Counted from the stretch's first letter, positions 1 to 8,173 are shown. The stretch is 64,000 nt of DNA from an uncultured Flavobacteriaceae bacterium (GCA_947500385.1 CANMSA010000005.1:1-64000); one strand, 5' to 3'. Notes: generated by a model from the letters alone, not told the origin. Made by a program: numbers and translations.

Positions 1-30
1 ACAATCAGTAAGGTTGGAAACTAATTTAGT
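1..30. repeat. R' end of an attC-like site, start of the first cassette
   Basis: GTTGGAA at 13-19 fits GTTRRRY. GTTGGAAACT is the reverse complement, at 8 of 10 bases, of AGTTGCTAAC at 645-654, which closes the same cassette. The R'' half of this site would lie outside the window. Confidence 0.5.
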
Positions 31-60
31 GTAAACGCTAATCTATAACTTTTGTAAACT

Positions 61-633
61 ATGTATATTAACGAACAGTTTAAAGAAGTGAGCGACCATT
101 ATACATCAATCGTTTCAGAGAATACCAATCCGACGGATTGCAAAAAACTAGCAGTAAAGGTTATCAGCTTTTTAGAGGAAAAGAAAATTGTTCAGAAAGA
201 GCTATCCAATTGTGTTCTTGGCTTAAATGGACACAAACCGGCCGAAAACTTTGCGTCTATTCTCGAAAGACAAAATGAAGGGCTTCAGGATTTAAAAACA
301 AACGGAGTTGAAATTATAACCGAACGAAAGGTTTTCGAAAATGGCGCGAATGGACTTGAGCAAGTTAACTGCCCAAAATGTGGAAAAAATCAAATTGGGG
401 AAGATTGGGCCGAGGCATTAGGCAATTGGTATGAAAAATCTGAATCGGACTTATTAAAATGTTCTGATTGTTTATCTGAAAATCCAATAACTGAATTTCA
501 TTTCGAGCCGAATTGGGCATTCGGGGATTTCGGGTTGATTTTTTGGAATTGGGGTATATTTAAACGTGAATTCTTAATCGAATTAGAGAAGGTAATTGGA
601 ACAAAATTGAAAATAGTTTACGGCAAAGTATAA
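61..633 (+). CDS. Hypothetical zinc-ribbon-like protein
   Basis: I do not recognise the family. The 190-residue product has no signal peptide or membrane segment. Two CxxC pairs, NCPKCGKN (Cys104, Cys107) and LKCSDCL (Cys134, Cys137), are placed as in a zinc ribbon. Charged helices occupy the first 80 residues and an aromatic-rich stretch (FGLIFWNWG) lies near residues 158-166. It fills a single-gene cassette between the core at 13-19 and the attC-like block starting at 645. The start ATG at 61 is the first in frame after the core. Function unknown. Confidence 0.75.
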   Translation: MYINEQFKEVSDHYTSIVSENTNPTDCKKLAVKVISFLEEKKIVQKELSNCVLGLNGHKPAENFASILERQNEGLQDLKTNGVEIITERKVFENGANGLEQVNCPKCGKNQIGEDWAEALGNWYEKSESDLLKCSDCLSENPITEFHFEPNWAFGDFGLIFWNWGIFKREFLIELEKVIGTKLKIVYGKV

Positions 634-644
634 CGCAAAAAACC

Positions 645-784
645 AGTTGCTAACAATACCTATAATTAACTGCTATGGATTTTCCTCACGGAAAATCTTC
701 CGCAATAATTAGTAACTTCACATTACGCTGGAAATATCCTAACGGACATTTCCGCAACTAATCATAACCGAACCGTTAGCGACA
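645..784. repeat. attC-like recombination site
   Basis: R'' is TGCTAAC (648-654) and R' is GTTAGCG (775-781), preceded by ATAACCGAACC. These two cores pair almost perfectly. The interior has a perfect 8-bp hairpin (GATTTTCC 678-685 with GGAAAATC 690-697). Its right half (GGACATTTCCGCAACTAATCAT) closely resembles the site at 14.9-15.0 kb. Confidence 0.75.
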
Positions 785-789
785 ATTTT

Positions 790-1365
790 ATGACAAGAAC
801 CTTTTCTGCATATTTTGAAAAATACAAACCCCTTTCAGATAAAGCAAAACAAAATATTGAATCTATCTCAACTGAACTAATCCTACCAAAAAAAAGCATT
901 GTTCTAAGACAAGGTGAGGTTTGTCGAAGTGTTTTTTTAGTTCTTAAGGGGCTTGCAAGAATGTATTATTTTGATGATGGTAAAGAGGTTACGAATCTAT
1001 TTTTCTCAGAAGGTGAAGTAATCGCAGATATGGAAAGTATCTACTCTAAAAAACAAAGTCAGTACAATATTCAATTAATCGAAAATTGCACTCTAATTGA
1101 ATTAAAGTACTCTAAATTGGAAAAGTTATATAGCCTGTATCACGAATTGGAATCTGTTGCACGCCTATTGGCTATAGAATGTTATCTTGAGGAAAATGTC
1201 AGAAACCGTTCTTATCAAACTAAATCAGCCAAAGAAAGGTATAGTAACTTGCTCAAAAATAACCCTGACTTAATAAATAGAGTAAATTTAGGGCATGTTG
1301 CGTCATTTATTGGAATATCACAAGTACAATTAAGTCGGATTAGGTTAGAGCTAAGCTCTTTTTAA
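790..1365 (+). CDS. Crp/Fnr-family transcriptional regulator (cassette copy 1)
   Basis: The 191-residue protein has an N-terminal cyclic-nucleotide-binding-type beta-roll (about residues 15-115) and a C-terminal winged helix (VASFIGISQVQLSRIR, about 170-185). No ligand can be assigned from sequence. Its ATG lies 9 bp after the R' core, so the gene sits at the very start of its cassette and probably uses a promoter in the preceding attC block or read-through. Its stop codon is embedded in an inverted repeat (1362-1375) that lies in front of the next gene, a RidA-like protein. The pair therefore looks like regulator plus target in one cassette. Four other Crp/Fnr paralogues occur in the same array. 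Confidence 0.9.
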   Translation: MTRTFSAYFEKYKPLSDKAKQNIESISTELILPKKSIVLRQGEVCRSVFLVLKGLARMYYFDDGKEVTNLFFSEGEVIADMESIYSKKQSQYNIQLIENCTLIELKYSKLEKLYSLYHELESVARLLAIECYLEENVRNRSYQTKSAKERYSNLLKNNPDLINRVNLGHVASFIGISQVQLSRIRLELSSF

Positions 1366-1409
1366 CATTTGTAAAAAGAACTTCCATTTTCATTTTAAAT
1401 ATTTGCAAT
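1361..1409 (+). promoter_or_regulatory. Putative Crp/Fnr operator and promoter for the RidA-like gene
   Basis: The inverted repeat TTAAC-ATTT-GTAAA (1362-1375, centre 1368.5) overlaps the stop of the upstream regulator. A -7-like box AATATTTG is at 1398-1405. The distance from operator centre to the last G of the box is 36.5 bp, the same as in three of the other Crp/Fnr modules here. If the G is at -4, the operator is centred near -40.5, a class II activator position. Confidence 0.55.
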
Positions 1410-1425
1410 ATAAAAAATTTATAAA

Positions 1426-1827
1426 ATGAAAAAAGAACTAGTAAATCCAAAAGAGCTATTTGATGGTAGTGTTTTTGGGATGTCACAAGCAATTAGATTA
1501 ATTGATTCTGGCCTAATATTCGTTTCGGGTCAAGTAGCTTGGGATTTAAATTTTCAAGTTACCCATAGTAGTATAGATGACCAACTTAAAGTTGCTCTGG
1601 ATAACCTCACTACTGCTCTTGAGCATTCTAATTCTACAGTAGATCATGTTGTTCATGTTAAAATATATGTTAGAGGAGAAATTGCCGATCACATGGAAAG
1701 CATTCAACCCATATTATCCAGCTTTTTTGGGAAATCAAGACCCACATTAACAGGTATTGGAGTAGCATCACTAGCCTCAAAAGATACCTTGGTTGAAGTT
1801 GAAGCAATTGCAAGCACAGTTAAGTAA
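1426..1827 (+). CDS. RidA/YjgF/UK114-family protein
   Basis: The 133-residue length is typical of RidA-family proteins, which hydrolyse reactive enamine/imine intermediates in the cytoplasm and form trimers. The C-terminal signature is clear: RPTLTGIGVASL (about residues 104-115) carries the conserved arginine, and VEVEAIA near the end carries the conserved acidic residue. It follows the Crp/Fnr gene at 790-1365 in the same cassette and has its own promoter with a palindrome upstream, so it is probably that regulator's target. Only the general deaminase-type role is supported, not the substrate. Confidence 0.85.
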   Translation: MKKELVNPKELFDGSVFGMSQAIRLIDSGLIFVSGQVAWDLNFQVTHSSIDDQLKVALDNLTTALEHSNSTVDHVVHVKIYVRGEIADHMESIQPILSSFFGKSRPTLTGIGVASLASKDTLVEVEAIASTVK

Positions 1828-1841
1828 GCAATCAACAAAAA

Positions 1842-1976
1842 AGTTGATAACATTGTATAAGAAAACATAGGGTTTTCAGGTTTAATCGAACGGTTTGTGT
1901 TTATTTATTAAGTTACCAATCCGAAACGTATCGCTTACCAACTGCCCTAAATTTCCTATACGATACGTTGTCCGTC
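1842..1976. repeat. attC-like recombination site
   Basis: R'' is TGATAAC (1845-1851) followed by ATTGTATAAG. R' is GTTGTCC (1967-1973). GTTGTCCGTC matches the reverse complement of AACGCACAAC (3477-3486), at the end of the next cassette, at 8 of 10 bases. The R'' here matches its own cassette start only weakly (7 of 11). Confidence 0.55.
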
Positions 1977-2036
1977 ATCATGGTATGGTAAAGGCACATA
2001 GTTTGAAATTGAAAAGCTATATTTAAAATAGAAGAT

Positions 2037-2624
2037 ATGATTTACGAAATCATAGAAACAGTCATAAAAAGATTTCCTTGTGAATACCGTGAGATGTTAG
2101 CCAATATCTCTTCAACTCAAAAATTTAAAAAAAATGAGTTTGTCTTGAAGCAAGGGAAATACTGTAATTATCTTTGGTTTATTACCAAAGGGGCTGTGAA
2201 GGCTTTTGAATCCATTGAACGTAGTGAACGAGTTACCTACTTTTTTTTGGATAATATGTTTTTCACCAATTACTATTGTTGGGTGACGTCAAATCCGTCA
2301 GATATAGCCTTTAAAACTGTTGAAGCTTCAGAAATCATAGTAATCGACTATCCAAAATTAGAAGAACTCTGTGCGGAACATCACATTTTTGATACCATAG
2401 GAAGAAAAATGGCTGAACGTATTTTTGTTGAGGAACTTCAATTGCGTAAACTTTTGCTTAATTATTCCGCAACCGAGCGTTATGAATACCTTGAGAAAGA
2501 ACGCCCTGAAATATTTCAACGTTTTGCATTAAAGGACATCGCCTCTTTTATCGGAATTACAGATGTTTCTCTGAGTAGAATACGTAAAGAACGTCTGCAT
2601 GAATCGCGAACTTATCCTATGTAA
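2037..2624 (+). CDS. Crp/Fnr-family transcriptional regulator (cassette copy 2)
   Basis: The 195-residue protein has a beta-roll sensor domain (about 20-120), an aromatic-rich insertion (FFTNYYCWV) and a winged helix (IASFIGITDVSLSRIRKE, about 168-185). It is the first gene of a three-gene cassette, followed by a DUF2141 protein and a small membrane protein. An inverted repeat ACTT-N10-AAGT overlaps its 3' end and precedes an exact TATTTTTG box, suggesting it controls those two genes. It is clearly diverged from the other four Crp/Fnr copies, so the cassettes are not recent duplicates. Confidence 0.9.
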   Translation: MIYEIIETVIKRFPCEYREMLANISSTQKFKKNEFVLKQGKYCNYLWFITKGAVKAFESIERSERVTYFFLDNMFFTNYYCWVTSNPSDIAFKTVEASEIIVIDYPKLEELCAEHHIFDTIGRKMAERIFVEELQLRKLLLNYSATERYEYLEKERPEIFQRFALKDIASFIGITDVSLSRIRKERLHESRTYPM

Positions 2625-2659
2625 AGTGTTTTTATAGTTTTCAAAAGTATTTTTGTGTT
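2610..2659 (+). promoter_or_regulatory. Putative Crp/Fnr operator and TAnnTTTG promoter for DUF2141 gene
   Basis: The -7 box TATTTTTG (2648-2655) fits TAnnTTTG exactly. The palindrome ACTT-N10-AAGT (2610-2627, centre 2618.5) lies 36.5 bp upstream of the last G. Predicted transcription start is near 2659, giving a 15-nt leader before the ATG at 2674. Confidence 0.5.
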
Positions 2660-2673
2660 TAAATTTATTCAGG

Positions 2674-3099
2674 ATGCAAAAAAATATAATGTGTACAGCG
2701 TTTGTAGTTCTATTTTTACTTTTTACAGCTTTTAAAAATAAAGATGATAGTATCTTGAAAGTAAAAGTTACAGGGTTTGAAGAAAAAGCTTCTACCAAAA
2801 TTTACATAAGCGTATTTTCAAAAGAAGACTTTCTTGAAACCTCGCTTCAAACAAAGTCAGTCACAGCGACAGGCGATGAGGTAATAGTTGAATTTGAATT
2901 ACCATCAGGAGAATATGCAGTTTCAACCTACCATGACGGAAATAATAATAGTGAACTTGATAGGTATTTCTTTGGAAAACCAAAAGAACCTTACGGTTTC
3001 AGCAATAACGTAAAACCATTAGGGCCGCCAAGTTTTGAAAAATGTATGTTCACTTTAAACAATTCATTAAAAATAGTTTCCATCAAATTAATTGATTAA
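2674..3099 (+). CDS. DUF2141-family secreted protein
   Basis: A signal-like N-terminus (MQKNIMCTAFVVLFLLF) precedes a compact beta domain. The family motif YHDGNNNSELD (about residues 90-100) and the stretch FFGKPKEPYGFSNN are characteristic of DUF2141 periplasmic proteins, whose function is unknown. The ATG at 2674 is preferred over the upstream TTG at 2653 because the -7 box at 2648-2655 would place transcription start after that TTG. The stop is followed within 5 bp by the start of the next gene, indicating an operon. Confidence 0.8.
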   Translation: MQKNIMCTAFVVLFLLFTAFKNKDDSILKVKVTGFEEKASTKIYISVFSKEDFLETSLQTKSVTATGDEVIVEFELPSGEYAVSTYHDGNNNSELDRYFFGKPKEPYGFSNNVKPLGPPSFEKCMFTLNNSLKIVSIKLID

Positions 3100-3103
3100 A
3101 GTT

Positions 3104-3460
3104 ATGATCACAGCTTCTTTAATCCTTAATATAGTAGTGCTAATACCTGTTTGTATAGCGTTTATTGGAAACTTTGAAAAAATGCAAAAAACCGCAGGTA
3201 TTTTTACACCAGCAAGGGGTATTGTACTTGCCATGTATATTACTATTTTACTCGCCTCAATACTGTTACTCTTTTTTCAACAAGCAATATTGGCATTCGC
3301 TTTGTTCTTCGTTCAAATAGTATATAAATTTTTGAGTCCAGTAACTGTGAAAACTCTTAAAAATCCGATTGTTATTAGTAACTTATTGATAGCCACATTC
3401 CATCTTATTACTGTGTACACAATGTTTAAATCAGGTATATTGATTTTAGATAAATTTTAA
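3104..3460 (+). CDS. Small membrane protein of unknown function
   Basis: A 118-residue protein with about four hydrophobic segments (residues 5-25, 42-64, 66-82 and 95-112). It resembles small hypothetical membrane proteins of flavobacteria but I cannot name a family. It is translated 4 bp after the DUF2141 gene, so the two are probably cotranscribed from the promoter at 2648-2655. Confidence 0.7.
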   Translation: MITASLILNIVVLIPVCIAFIGNFEKMQKTAGIFTPARGIVLAMYITILLASILLLFFQQAILAFALFFVQIVYKFLSPVTVKTLKNPIVISNLLIATFHLITVYTMFKSGILILDKF

Positions 3461-3476
3461 TCTTTATATCTAAACG

Positions 3477-3612
3477 AACGCACAACACCATCTATAAAAA
3501 ATAGCAAAATTTGCCCAAATCACTTGGTTTGCGCTTTTTTATTATCTTTTCCCTTCGGGAAAAGAGTATGTAATTAAACATGCTACTTTTTATATACAAT
3601 ACGGTGTGTTTC
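3477..3612. repeat. attC-like recombination site
   Basis: R'' is GCACAAC (3480-3486) and R' is GTGTGTT (3604-3610). The interior has a perfect 8-bp hairpin with a TTC loop (CTTTTCCC 3546-3553, GGGAAAAG 3557-3564) that is not followed by a T-run, so it is part of the folded site rather than a terminator. Confidence 0.65.
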
Positions 3613-3623
3613 ATTAAAACCAA

Positions 3624-4217
3624 ATGAGAGAAACTGATCTAAATACTTTAATGCATTTTATAACTCGAACTGGAATGTATATCGGGAAAGTTACTGATGA
3701 TTCCATAATTTCATTCATTCACGGTTACGAAATCGGAACGGAAGGAAAATGCAATCTGACGAACTCTATAAGTGAATTACTTTCTTCTCAGTATGGTATC
3801 AAAAAAATGGCAACGGGTTGGCCAGGCCAAATTCGAGAATATGGAATAAAAAACAATTTAAGCTGGGTTACAAGTTTTAGAAAAATCACCTTGAAATACT
3901 TTTATGAAACTCAAGATTTTAATGCAGATTCCGAATTCAAAAACTCTATAAAATCTCGAATTGAAACTAAAATTGGACAACTTAATCTTGAATGGGTAGC
4001 TTCTAACTTTGTTGACTGGTGTGTTGAATGGAAAGGATTTGTGAACATACAAGAAGAGAATTTTAGAATAATTTGGTCCGAAAAAGAATTAAAAGTAATC
4101 TGTGATCTAAATGATGAGATTGACAAAATCTATAATGACGAAATTCACTTGACGGATAAGTTGTTGAAATTGAGAACGGAATATGAAAATGAAACGAAAA
4201 CACAACAAAATGTATAG
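3624..4217 (+). CDS. Hypothetical protein, family not recognised
   Basis: A 197-residue soluble, charged protein (start RETDLNTLMHFITRTGMYIG). No catalytic motif, signal peptide or membrane segment is visible. The C-terminus is a charged helix. The last residues (TQQNV) are encoded by the R'' core of the following attC-like site, so the reading frame runs into the recombination site. Single-gene cassette. Confidence 0.7.
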   Translation: MRETDLNTLMHFITRTGMYIGKVTDDSIISFIHGYEIGTEGKCNLTNSISELLSSQYGIKKMATGWPGQIREYGIKNNLSWVTSFRKITLKYFYETQDFNADSEFKNSIKSRIETKIGQLNLEWVASNFVDWCVEWKGFVNIQEENFRIIWSEKELKVICDLNDEIDKIYNDEIHLTDKLLKLRTEYENETKTQQNV

Positions 4218-4269
4218 TGCATAGTACCTTTCGGGTTACTACGTCACCATACATAAAACGTTAGCAGTA
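4196..4269. repeat. attC-like recombination site overlapping a CDS end
   Basis: R'' is ACACAAC (4200-4206), inside the preceding gene. GAAAACACAAC pairs with the R' of that cassette (GTGTGTTTC at 3604). R' of the next cassette is GTTAGCA (4260-4266), preceded by ACATAAAAC. This is one of the shortest sites in the array. Confidence 0.6.
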
Positions 4270-4307
4270 AGTTCCTTCAATATGAAAAATACTGATTATC
4301 AAAACAT

Positions 4308-4685
4308 ATGCTAGAAGAACCAAAAATAACTGCATTCTTACCAACCGTTAAACCAGAACGGTCAAAGCAATTCTACATGAATACTCTGGGACTAAAATTA
4401 GTATCTGAAGATATTTACGCATTAGAATTTGAAGGAAGAGGAGCTTCCTTAAGGATTACAGTTGTTGAAAAATTTATTCCCCATTCGTTTACTGTATTAG
4501 GATTTAAAATTGAAAAAATAGTTTCTCAAGTTAAATCTCTAAATAAAAAAGGAGTGAAATTTGAAAGATATAGTTCTTTCGAACAGGATGAATTGGGTAT
4601 TTGGATTGCTCCGAGTAAAGCAAAAATTGCATGGTTTAAGGACCCAGATGGAAATATGATTTCATTAACCGAATATCCCTCATAG
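4308..4685 (+). CDS. VOC-family (glyoxalase/bleomycin-resistance-like) protein
   Basis: The 125-residue length matches a single VOC monomer, which normally dimerises around a metal site. The N-terminal betaalphabeta repeat carries the typical start (FLPTVKPERSKQFYMNTLGLKLVSE in two pieces, residues 9-33). The C-terminal module ends DPDGNMISLTEYP with the usual metal-binding glutamate. PHSFTVLGF around residue 65 holds a candidate histidine. Single-gene cassette. The substrate cannot be inferred; members range from glyoxalases to dioxygenases and antibiotic-sequestering proteins. Confidence 0.85.
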   Translation: MLEEPKITAFLPTVKPERSKQFYMNTLGLKLVSEDIYALEFEGRGASLRITVVEKFIPHSFTVLGFKIEKIVSQVKSLNKKGVKFERYSSFEQDELGIWIAPSKAKIAWFKDPDGNMISLTEYPS

Positions 4686-4695
4686 AAATTAAACC

Positions 4696-4900
4696 AGCTG
4701 CTAACACAACCTATAAACAATACGGGCTTTACCGCTTAAGTTATAAACCCGGAATATCAACGATCACAGCCAAATCTTTGGGAATTGGCAATTAAAAAAA
4801 TAAAAACAATTATAAAACAAAAAGCTAAGGCCAGCAGACCAGACGGAAACGAAAAGTTTCCTTGCCTGCCCTACTTGCTATAGCCGAACGATTGTGGGTA
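4696..4900. repeat. attC-like recombination site, long subfamily
   Basis: R'' CTGCTAAC (4698-4705) pairs with its cassette start GTTAGCAG (4260). R' is ATTGTGG (4891-4897), preceded by TATAGCCGAACG. The interior about 4711-4800 (CTATAAACAATACGGGCTT and onward) is nearly identical to the interiors at 12.48 and 18.35 kb. A GGAAAC/GTTTCC hairpin lies near 4850-4862. Confidence 0.75.
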
Positions 4901-5045
4901 ATTACAAAAAAGGGGACGATTGAATCTACAAACCCTATTTGGACCAACTGTCAAACAATAAAACAAGTAAAGATTAAGGCTGCAAACAATTTTGCAACGC
5001 TTTATAAAAAGATCAGTCTTTAAGATATCTTCAAAGACCGATACA

Positions 5046-5918
5046 ATGAAAAAACTACTATTTATTCTTTTTTTTGCATTCATAACTTTTGGATGCAAAG
5101 TTGTTCCTCAAATGGCAAAACTTAAACAAGTAGGCTCAAGAGGCTGGTATACAACCCTAGAACCATTTTCGGAATTTGACCACGACCACAAGTCCGTTGA
5201 TATTTGGATTCCTGATAAAGAAAAAAAAGCACCTATAATAATATACGCACATGGTGGTGCTGGTTATCGCGACGATGACCGTTCCAGGGTTGAGATGTTT
5301 AGGAGAAATGGTTTTGCTACTATATCATTTGATGCTTACGAAATGAATGGTTTGGATTGGGAATTTGTTACTCGTAAAGTAACAAACAATGGCAAGCAAA
5401 ATCTAATTTGGAATGTTTTCAAAGGAGCGGTTGACTATGCTGCAAATGATGACCGCTGGGATAATCAAAACATTTTCCTTTACGGCGCCTCAAATGGTGG
5501 CAGGGTGGTTTTATATGCAGGTAGTGAACTAAAAAACTATAACATTAAAGGAATTATATCGGAAGCTCCGGCAGCTACAGGATATCCTCTTGGAGATTTC
5601 AAGATTCCCACAATTATTCCCTTTGGTGAATTAGATACCTGGGCCGGAAAATCCGCTACAGATTATGTGTGGGCAAGAACTTACCCTACTTCACCTATTT
5701 CAATAGAAAGTTGGACGAAATCGCTTCAAGAAAAAAATCGTCCTATTAAAATAATTTTTTATGAAAATGCGGGACACTTATTATTTGAAGGCCCTCTAGA
5801 AAAAGTTACGGTAAGAAGAGGTGATACAATTGCATTTGTTGCTTATCAAGGAGCAAATGATGAAGCACGCGAAAAATACGAACGAGATGTAATTGCATTC
5901 GTGAAAAGCAATTTATAG
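5046..5918 (+). CDS. Secreted alpha/beta hydrolase lipoprotein
   Basis: The 290-residue protein has a lipoprotein signal (KKLLFILFFAFITFGC, lipobox cysteine at about 17) and an alpha/beta-hydrolase fold. The nucleophile elbow is GASNGGR (about residues 155-161, Ser157-like), the oxyanion segment is YAHGGAGY, and the terminal histidine is in NAGHLLF. It resembles dienelactone-hydrolase/acyl-peptidase-type esterases anchored in the envelope. The ATG at 5046 is chosen over one at 4992 because it begins the signal peptide. The roughly 150 bp between the cassette core (4891) and the start may hold its promoter. Substrate unknown. Confidence 0.82.
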   Translation: MKKLLFILFFAFITFGCKVVPQMAKLKQVGSRGWYTTLEPFSEFDHDHKSVDIWIPDKEKKAPIIIYAHGGAGYRDDDRSRVEMFRRNGFATISFDAYEMNGLDWEFVTRKVTNNGKQNLIWNVFKGAVDYAANDDRWDNQNIFLYGASNGGRVVLYAGSELKNYNIKGIISEAPAATGYPLGDFKIPTIIPFGELDTWAGKSATDYVWARTYPTSPISIESWTKSLQEKNRPIKIIFYENAGHLLFEGPLEKVTVRRGDTIAFVAYQGANDEAREKYERDVIAFVKSNL

Positions 5919-6036
5919 TATCAGCTCTGGAAACTGCTAGACTAGAATTTTATTGAACATTCATAAGAACGGAAAACCTTTTTACTAATGCTTTAGAAAT
6001 CATAAAAGCATCAGAATAAAATAAATGCAGAATAAC

Positions 6037-6233
6037 TGCCCACAACATATAATTAATACGGGCTTTGGGCTTAATCGCAGGGTTTGCGTATTTTTAGGAA
6101 GTCCGCTAAATCTTTGGGATTTAGCTTTGGACAAGAAAATATAAAACTAAACCAAAAGCTTTAGCTTCGTGCACAGACGGAAACTCAACGTTTCCCTGCC
6201 TCCGCACTACGCTTAGCCCAACCGTTAGGGGCA
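6037..6233. repeat. attC-like recombination site
   Basis: R'' CCACAAC (6040-6046), extended TGCCCACAAC, matches 8 of 10 bases of the complement of its cassette start ATTGTGGGTA (4891). R' is GTTAGGG (6224-6230), preceded by TTAGCCCAACC. It has an interior GGAAAC/GTTTCC hairpin near 6179-6195. Together with 5919-6036, in which I see nothing coding, this fills the gap between genes. Confidence 0.75.
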
Positions 6234-6239
6234 ATTTGA

Positions 6240-6656
6240 TTAAAAGATGAACATTCTACTAGAATCAACATCCAATTTTATAGAACCAGATTTTGTAAAA
6301 AGCAGTTTGAATCCTTCATCCTCGATTTGAGATGCCCAAAATTCATAGTTTTTGGACTTAACAACCAATTTATCGGAACGGATTACGCGCCAGAATGGAA
6401 TTTTGAAATCCACCTTTTCCGTTGAATAGCGTTCAGCGATTTTCTTTATGGCATTTCCCGTTCGCATCGGACAAGTTACGTTAGTGCCAAAATCTATTGC
6501 TAAGCGTTTTGCAAGTGCATCAATTGTAGCGACAGAACCTTTTGGAATGGTCTTTACAAGTTCTTCGATTTCTTCGACCGAAGGATGTAACATTTTACCT
6601 TTCCCATAAAATTTTTCCATCTTGATTGGAATATCCACTATTTTAGATTTAGTCAT
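6240..6656 (-). CDS. MGMT-family DNA-binding-domain protein (alkyltransferase-like)
   Basis: The 138-residue protein resembles the Bacteroidota MGMT-domain proteins: KFYGKGKMLHPS near residue 15, a winged-helix core with VTCPMRTGNAIKKIAE (about 73-88) and IPFWRVIRSD (about 98-107), where true alkyltransferases have a PCHRV motif. The active-site cysteine is therefore absent, as in alkyltransferase-like proteins that bind damaged DNA without repairing it. It is the last gene of a three-gene minus-strand operon and overlaps the preceding membrane-protein gene by 8 bp. The whole operon lies backwards inside its cassette. Confidence 0.7.
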   Translation of the reverse strand: MTKSKIVDIPIKMEKFYGKGKMLHPSVEEIEELVKTIPKGSVATIDALAKRLAIDFGTNVTCPMRTGNAIKKIAERYSTEKVDFKIPFWRVIRSDKLVVKSKNYEFWASQIEDEGFKLLFTKSGSIKLDVDSSRMFIF

Positions 6657-7089
6657 TATCGTATTTTTTATAAAGTTTAGAGGCTATCCAGGCACCAACA
6701 ACCATTTCGAACCAACTTAATGGTAACGTAATCCATAGAATTTTCCATGCTGCCAATCCCATATTTGCAGTCGCTACCCAAAAAATAACGAAAATAGCTA
6801 GCCAAACTATCGTACCGGAAATCAAAACCGACCGATTGGAATTACCAAAAAATCTTGAATAGAGCCAGAAAACAAAAACTAGAACACCTGTTAAAAGAGT
6901 GTCCCAAAATCCCCAAATTGCGAAAATCCCAAAATCCATATCCGCAACACCTGGTTTATCATCAAAAAAAGACTTTACACGTGGCATCACAAACATAAAA
7001 TATCTAAAAACCTCGGAAATGTTAATCCAAATACTAGTCAACAGCGTAATAACAACAAAGCGCTTGAAATTGAAATTTTTGGGAATCAT
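6649..7089 (-). CDS. Small integral membrane protein
   Basis: A 146-residue protein with four predicted membrane helices (about residues 9-28, 52-74, 85-106 and 112-135). No family recognised with confidence. It overlaps the upstream sigma-factor gene by 4 bp (ATGA) and the downstream MGMT-like gene by 8 bp, so the three are translationally coupled. Confidence 0.75.
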   Translation of the reverse strand: MIPKNFNFKRFVVITLLTSIWINISEVFRYFMFVMPRVKSFFDDKPGVADMDFGIFAIWGFWDTLLTGVLVFVFWLYSRFFGNSNRSVLISGTIVWLAIFVIFWVATANMGLAAWKILWITLPLSWFEMVVGAWIASKLYKKYDND

Positions 7090-7898
7090 AATTGGTCGAG
7101 TGCTAATGTTTCCTTAATGGTGTTGAAAATGGTCATTGGAGCTTCGGCTTGGGGAACAGAGCGGTAAATCGCAATAGACTTCTCTAAGTAGCCTAATTTT
7201 TCAACCAAATCGATACTGCGTTGAGAAAACCCTGCAAATCTTAAATCTTTCGGATTTACAATCTTCTGGTCGATCAGAAAATCAATCTTCCTATTACAAC
7301 GGCAGGGATTAATAGGATTTGCAAGTCCACATTTATTATTTAGAAAATTTCGGATTTTAGCTCTTGAACGTGATAATTTCTTTCTATAATTTTCAGAGGT
7401 TATTTCCATTATTTCAGAACCTTCAACGCTGTTGAACTCTAGAATTTCCGACAAAATGTAAACCATTCTATCAACGGAGTTCAAACAAAGCAATAGACCT
7501 TGTGTACAACTTACCTTAACTTCTTCTTCCAAGAGAGAAAGTTCACCTTCGTTGACCGAATATCTAATTATATCAGAATGACCAGTATCTATTAAACCTG
7601 CATAATCTTCAAAAGGCATTGCAAATTCTTTGCCTTTTTGACCTTTATAGGTTAACAAATAATTCGTTGCGACCCTATAAACCCAAGTCATAAACTTACT
7701 GTTATGATTGAAAGTACTTAAATGGGTTATGACCTTGATAAGTATTTCTTGCGTTGCATCTTCGGCATCTTCAGAATAAAGCAACATTTTCAAGGATAGG
7801 TTGTAAATGTAATCCTTGATGTTTAGTACTATCGATTCCAAGGCTTTTCTGTCGCCTGAATTAGCGCTTTCAACTAAATTTTCCAAAGTATCTTTCAT
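7086..7898 (-). CDS. ECF-type sigma-70 RNA polymerase sigma factor
   Basis: About 270 residues from the ATG at 7898. Region 2 is visible near residues 20-75 (DAEDATQEILIKVITHL, FMTWVYRVATNYLL), followed by a sigma-4-like segment (SENYRKKLSRSRAKIRNFL, about 160-180). A cysteine-rich extension follows (KCGLANPINPCRCNRKIDFL) plus about 80 further residues, an arrangement seen in a subset of ECF factors with C-terminal sensory extensions. No anti-sigma gene is adjacent; the coupled membrane protein is the only candidate partner. A longer TTG start at 7940 is possible but less likely. It leads a minus-strand operon, unusual in a cassette array whose genes otherwise face the other way. Confidence 0.82.
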   Translation of the reverse strand: MKDTLENLVESANSGDRKALESIVLNIKDYIYNLSLKMLLYSEDAEDATQEILIKVITHLSTFNHNSKFMTWVYRVATNYLLTYKGQKGKEFAMPFEDYAGLIDTGHSDIIRYSVNEGELSLLEEEVKVSCTQGLLLCLNSVDRMVYILSEILEFNSVEGSEIMEITSENYRKKLSRSRAKIRNFLNNKCGLANPINPCRCNRKIDFLIDQKIVNPKDLRFAGFSQRSIDLVEKLGYLEKSIAIYRSVPQAEAPMTIFNTIKETLALDQL

Positions 7899-7956
7899 AT
7901 CTCTATTGATTAGACACGGAAAAGATACGAAGTGTGACAATCGGAACGCAAAAAAA

Positions 7957-8161
7957 TGCCCCTAACCATGTATATAGCTCATTGCTATATGGTTACTTAA
8001 TCTCGGACTAGTGTTCGCTTGCTAAGTCCGCCATATTTTTAATATGTATTTTTGATACAACAAAAGATAAAAATGAGATTAAAAATATGGCCAAGTGCTA
8101 GACCAAAAGACAGGTTTTTTACCAAAAGCAACGAATCATAGCCAAACCGTGACCTGCAAGC
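7957..8161. repeat. attC-like recombination site
   Basis: R'' is CCCTAAC (7960-7966). The extended TGCCCCTAAC is a perfect 10-base reverse complement of this cassette's start GTTAGGGGCA (6224-6233), the best pairing in the array. R' is GTGACCT (8149-8155), preceded by CATAGCCAAACC. Confidence 0.8.
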
Positions 8162-8173
8162 TTAAAAAACTGA

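Noticed and set aside
3546-3564. Rho-independent terminator after the small membrane protein gene
   Set aside because: The hairpin is perfect but not followed by a T-run, and it lies inside an attC-like block like similar hairpins in other blocks.
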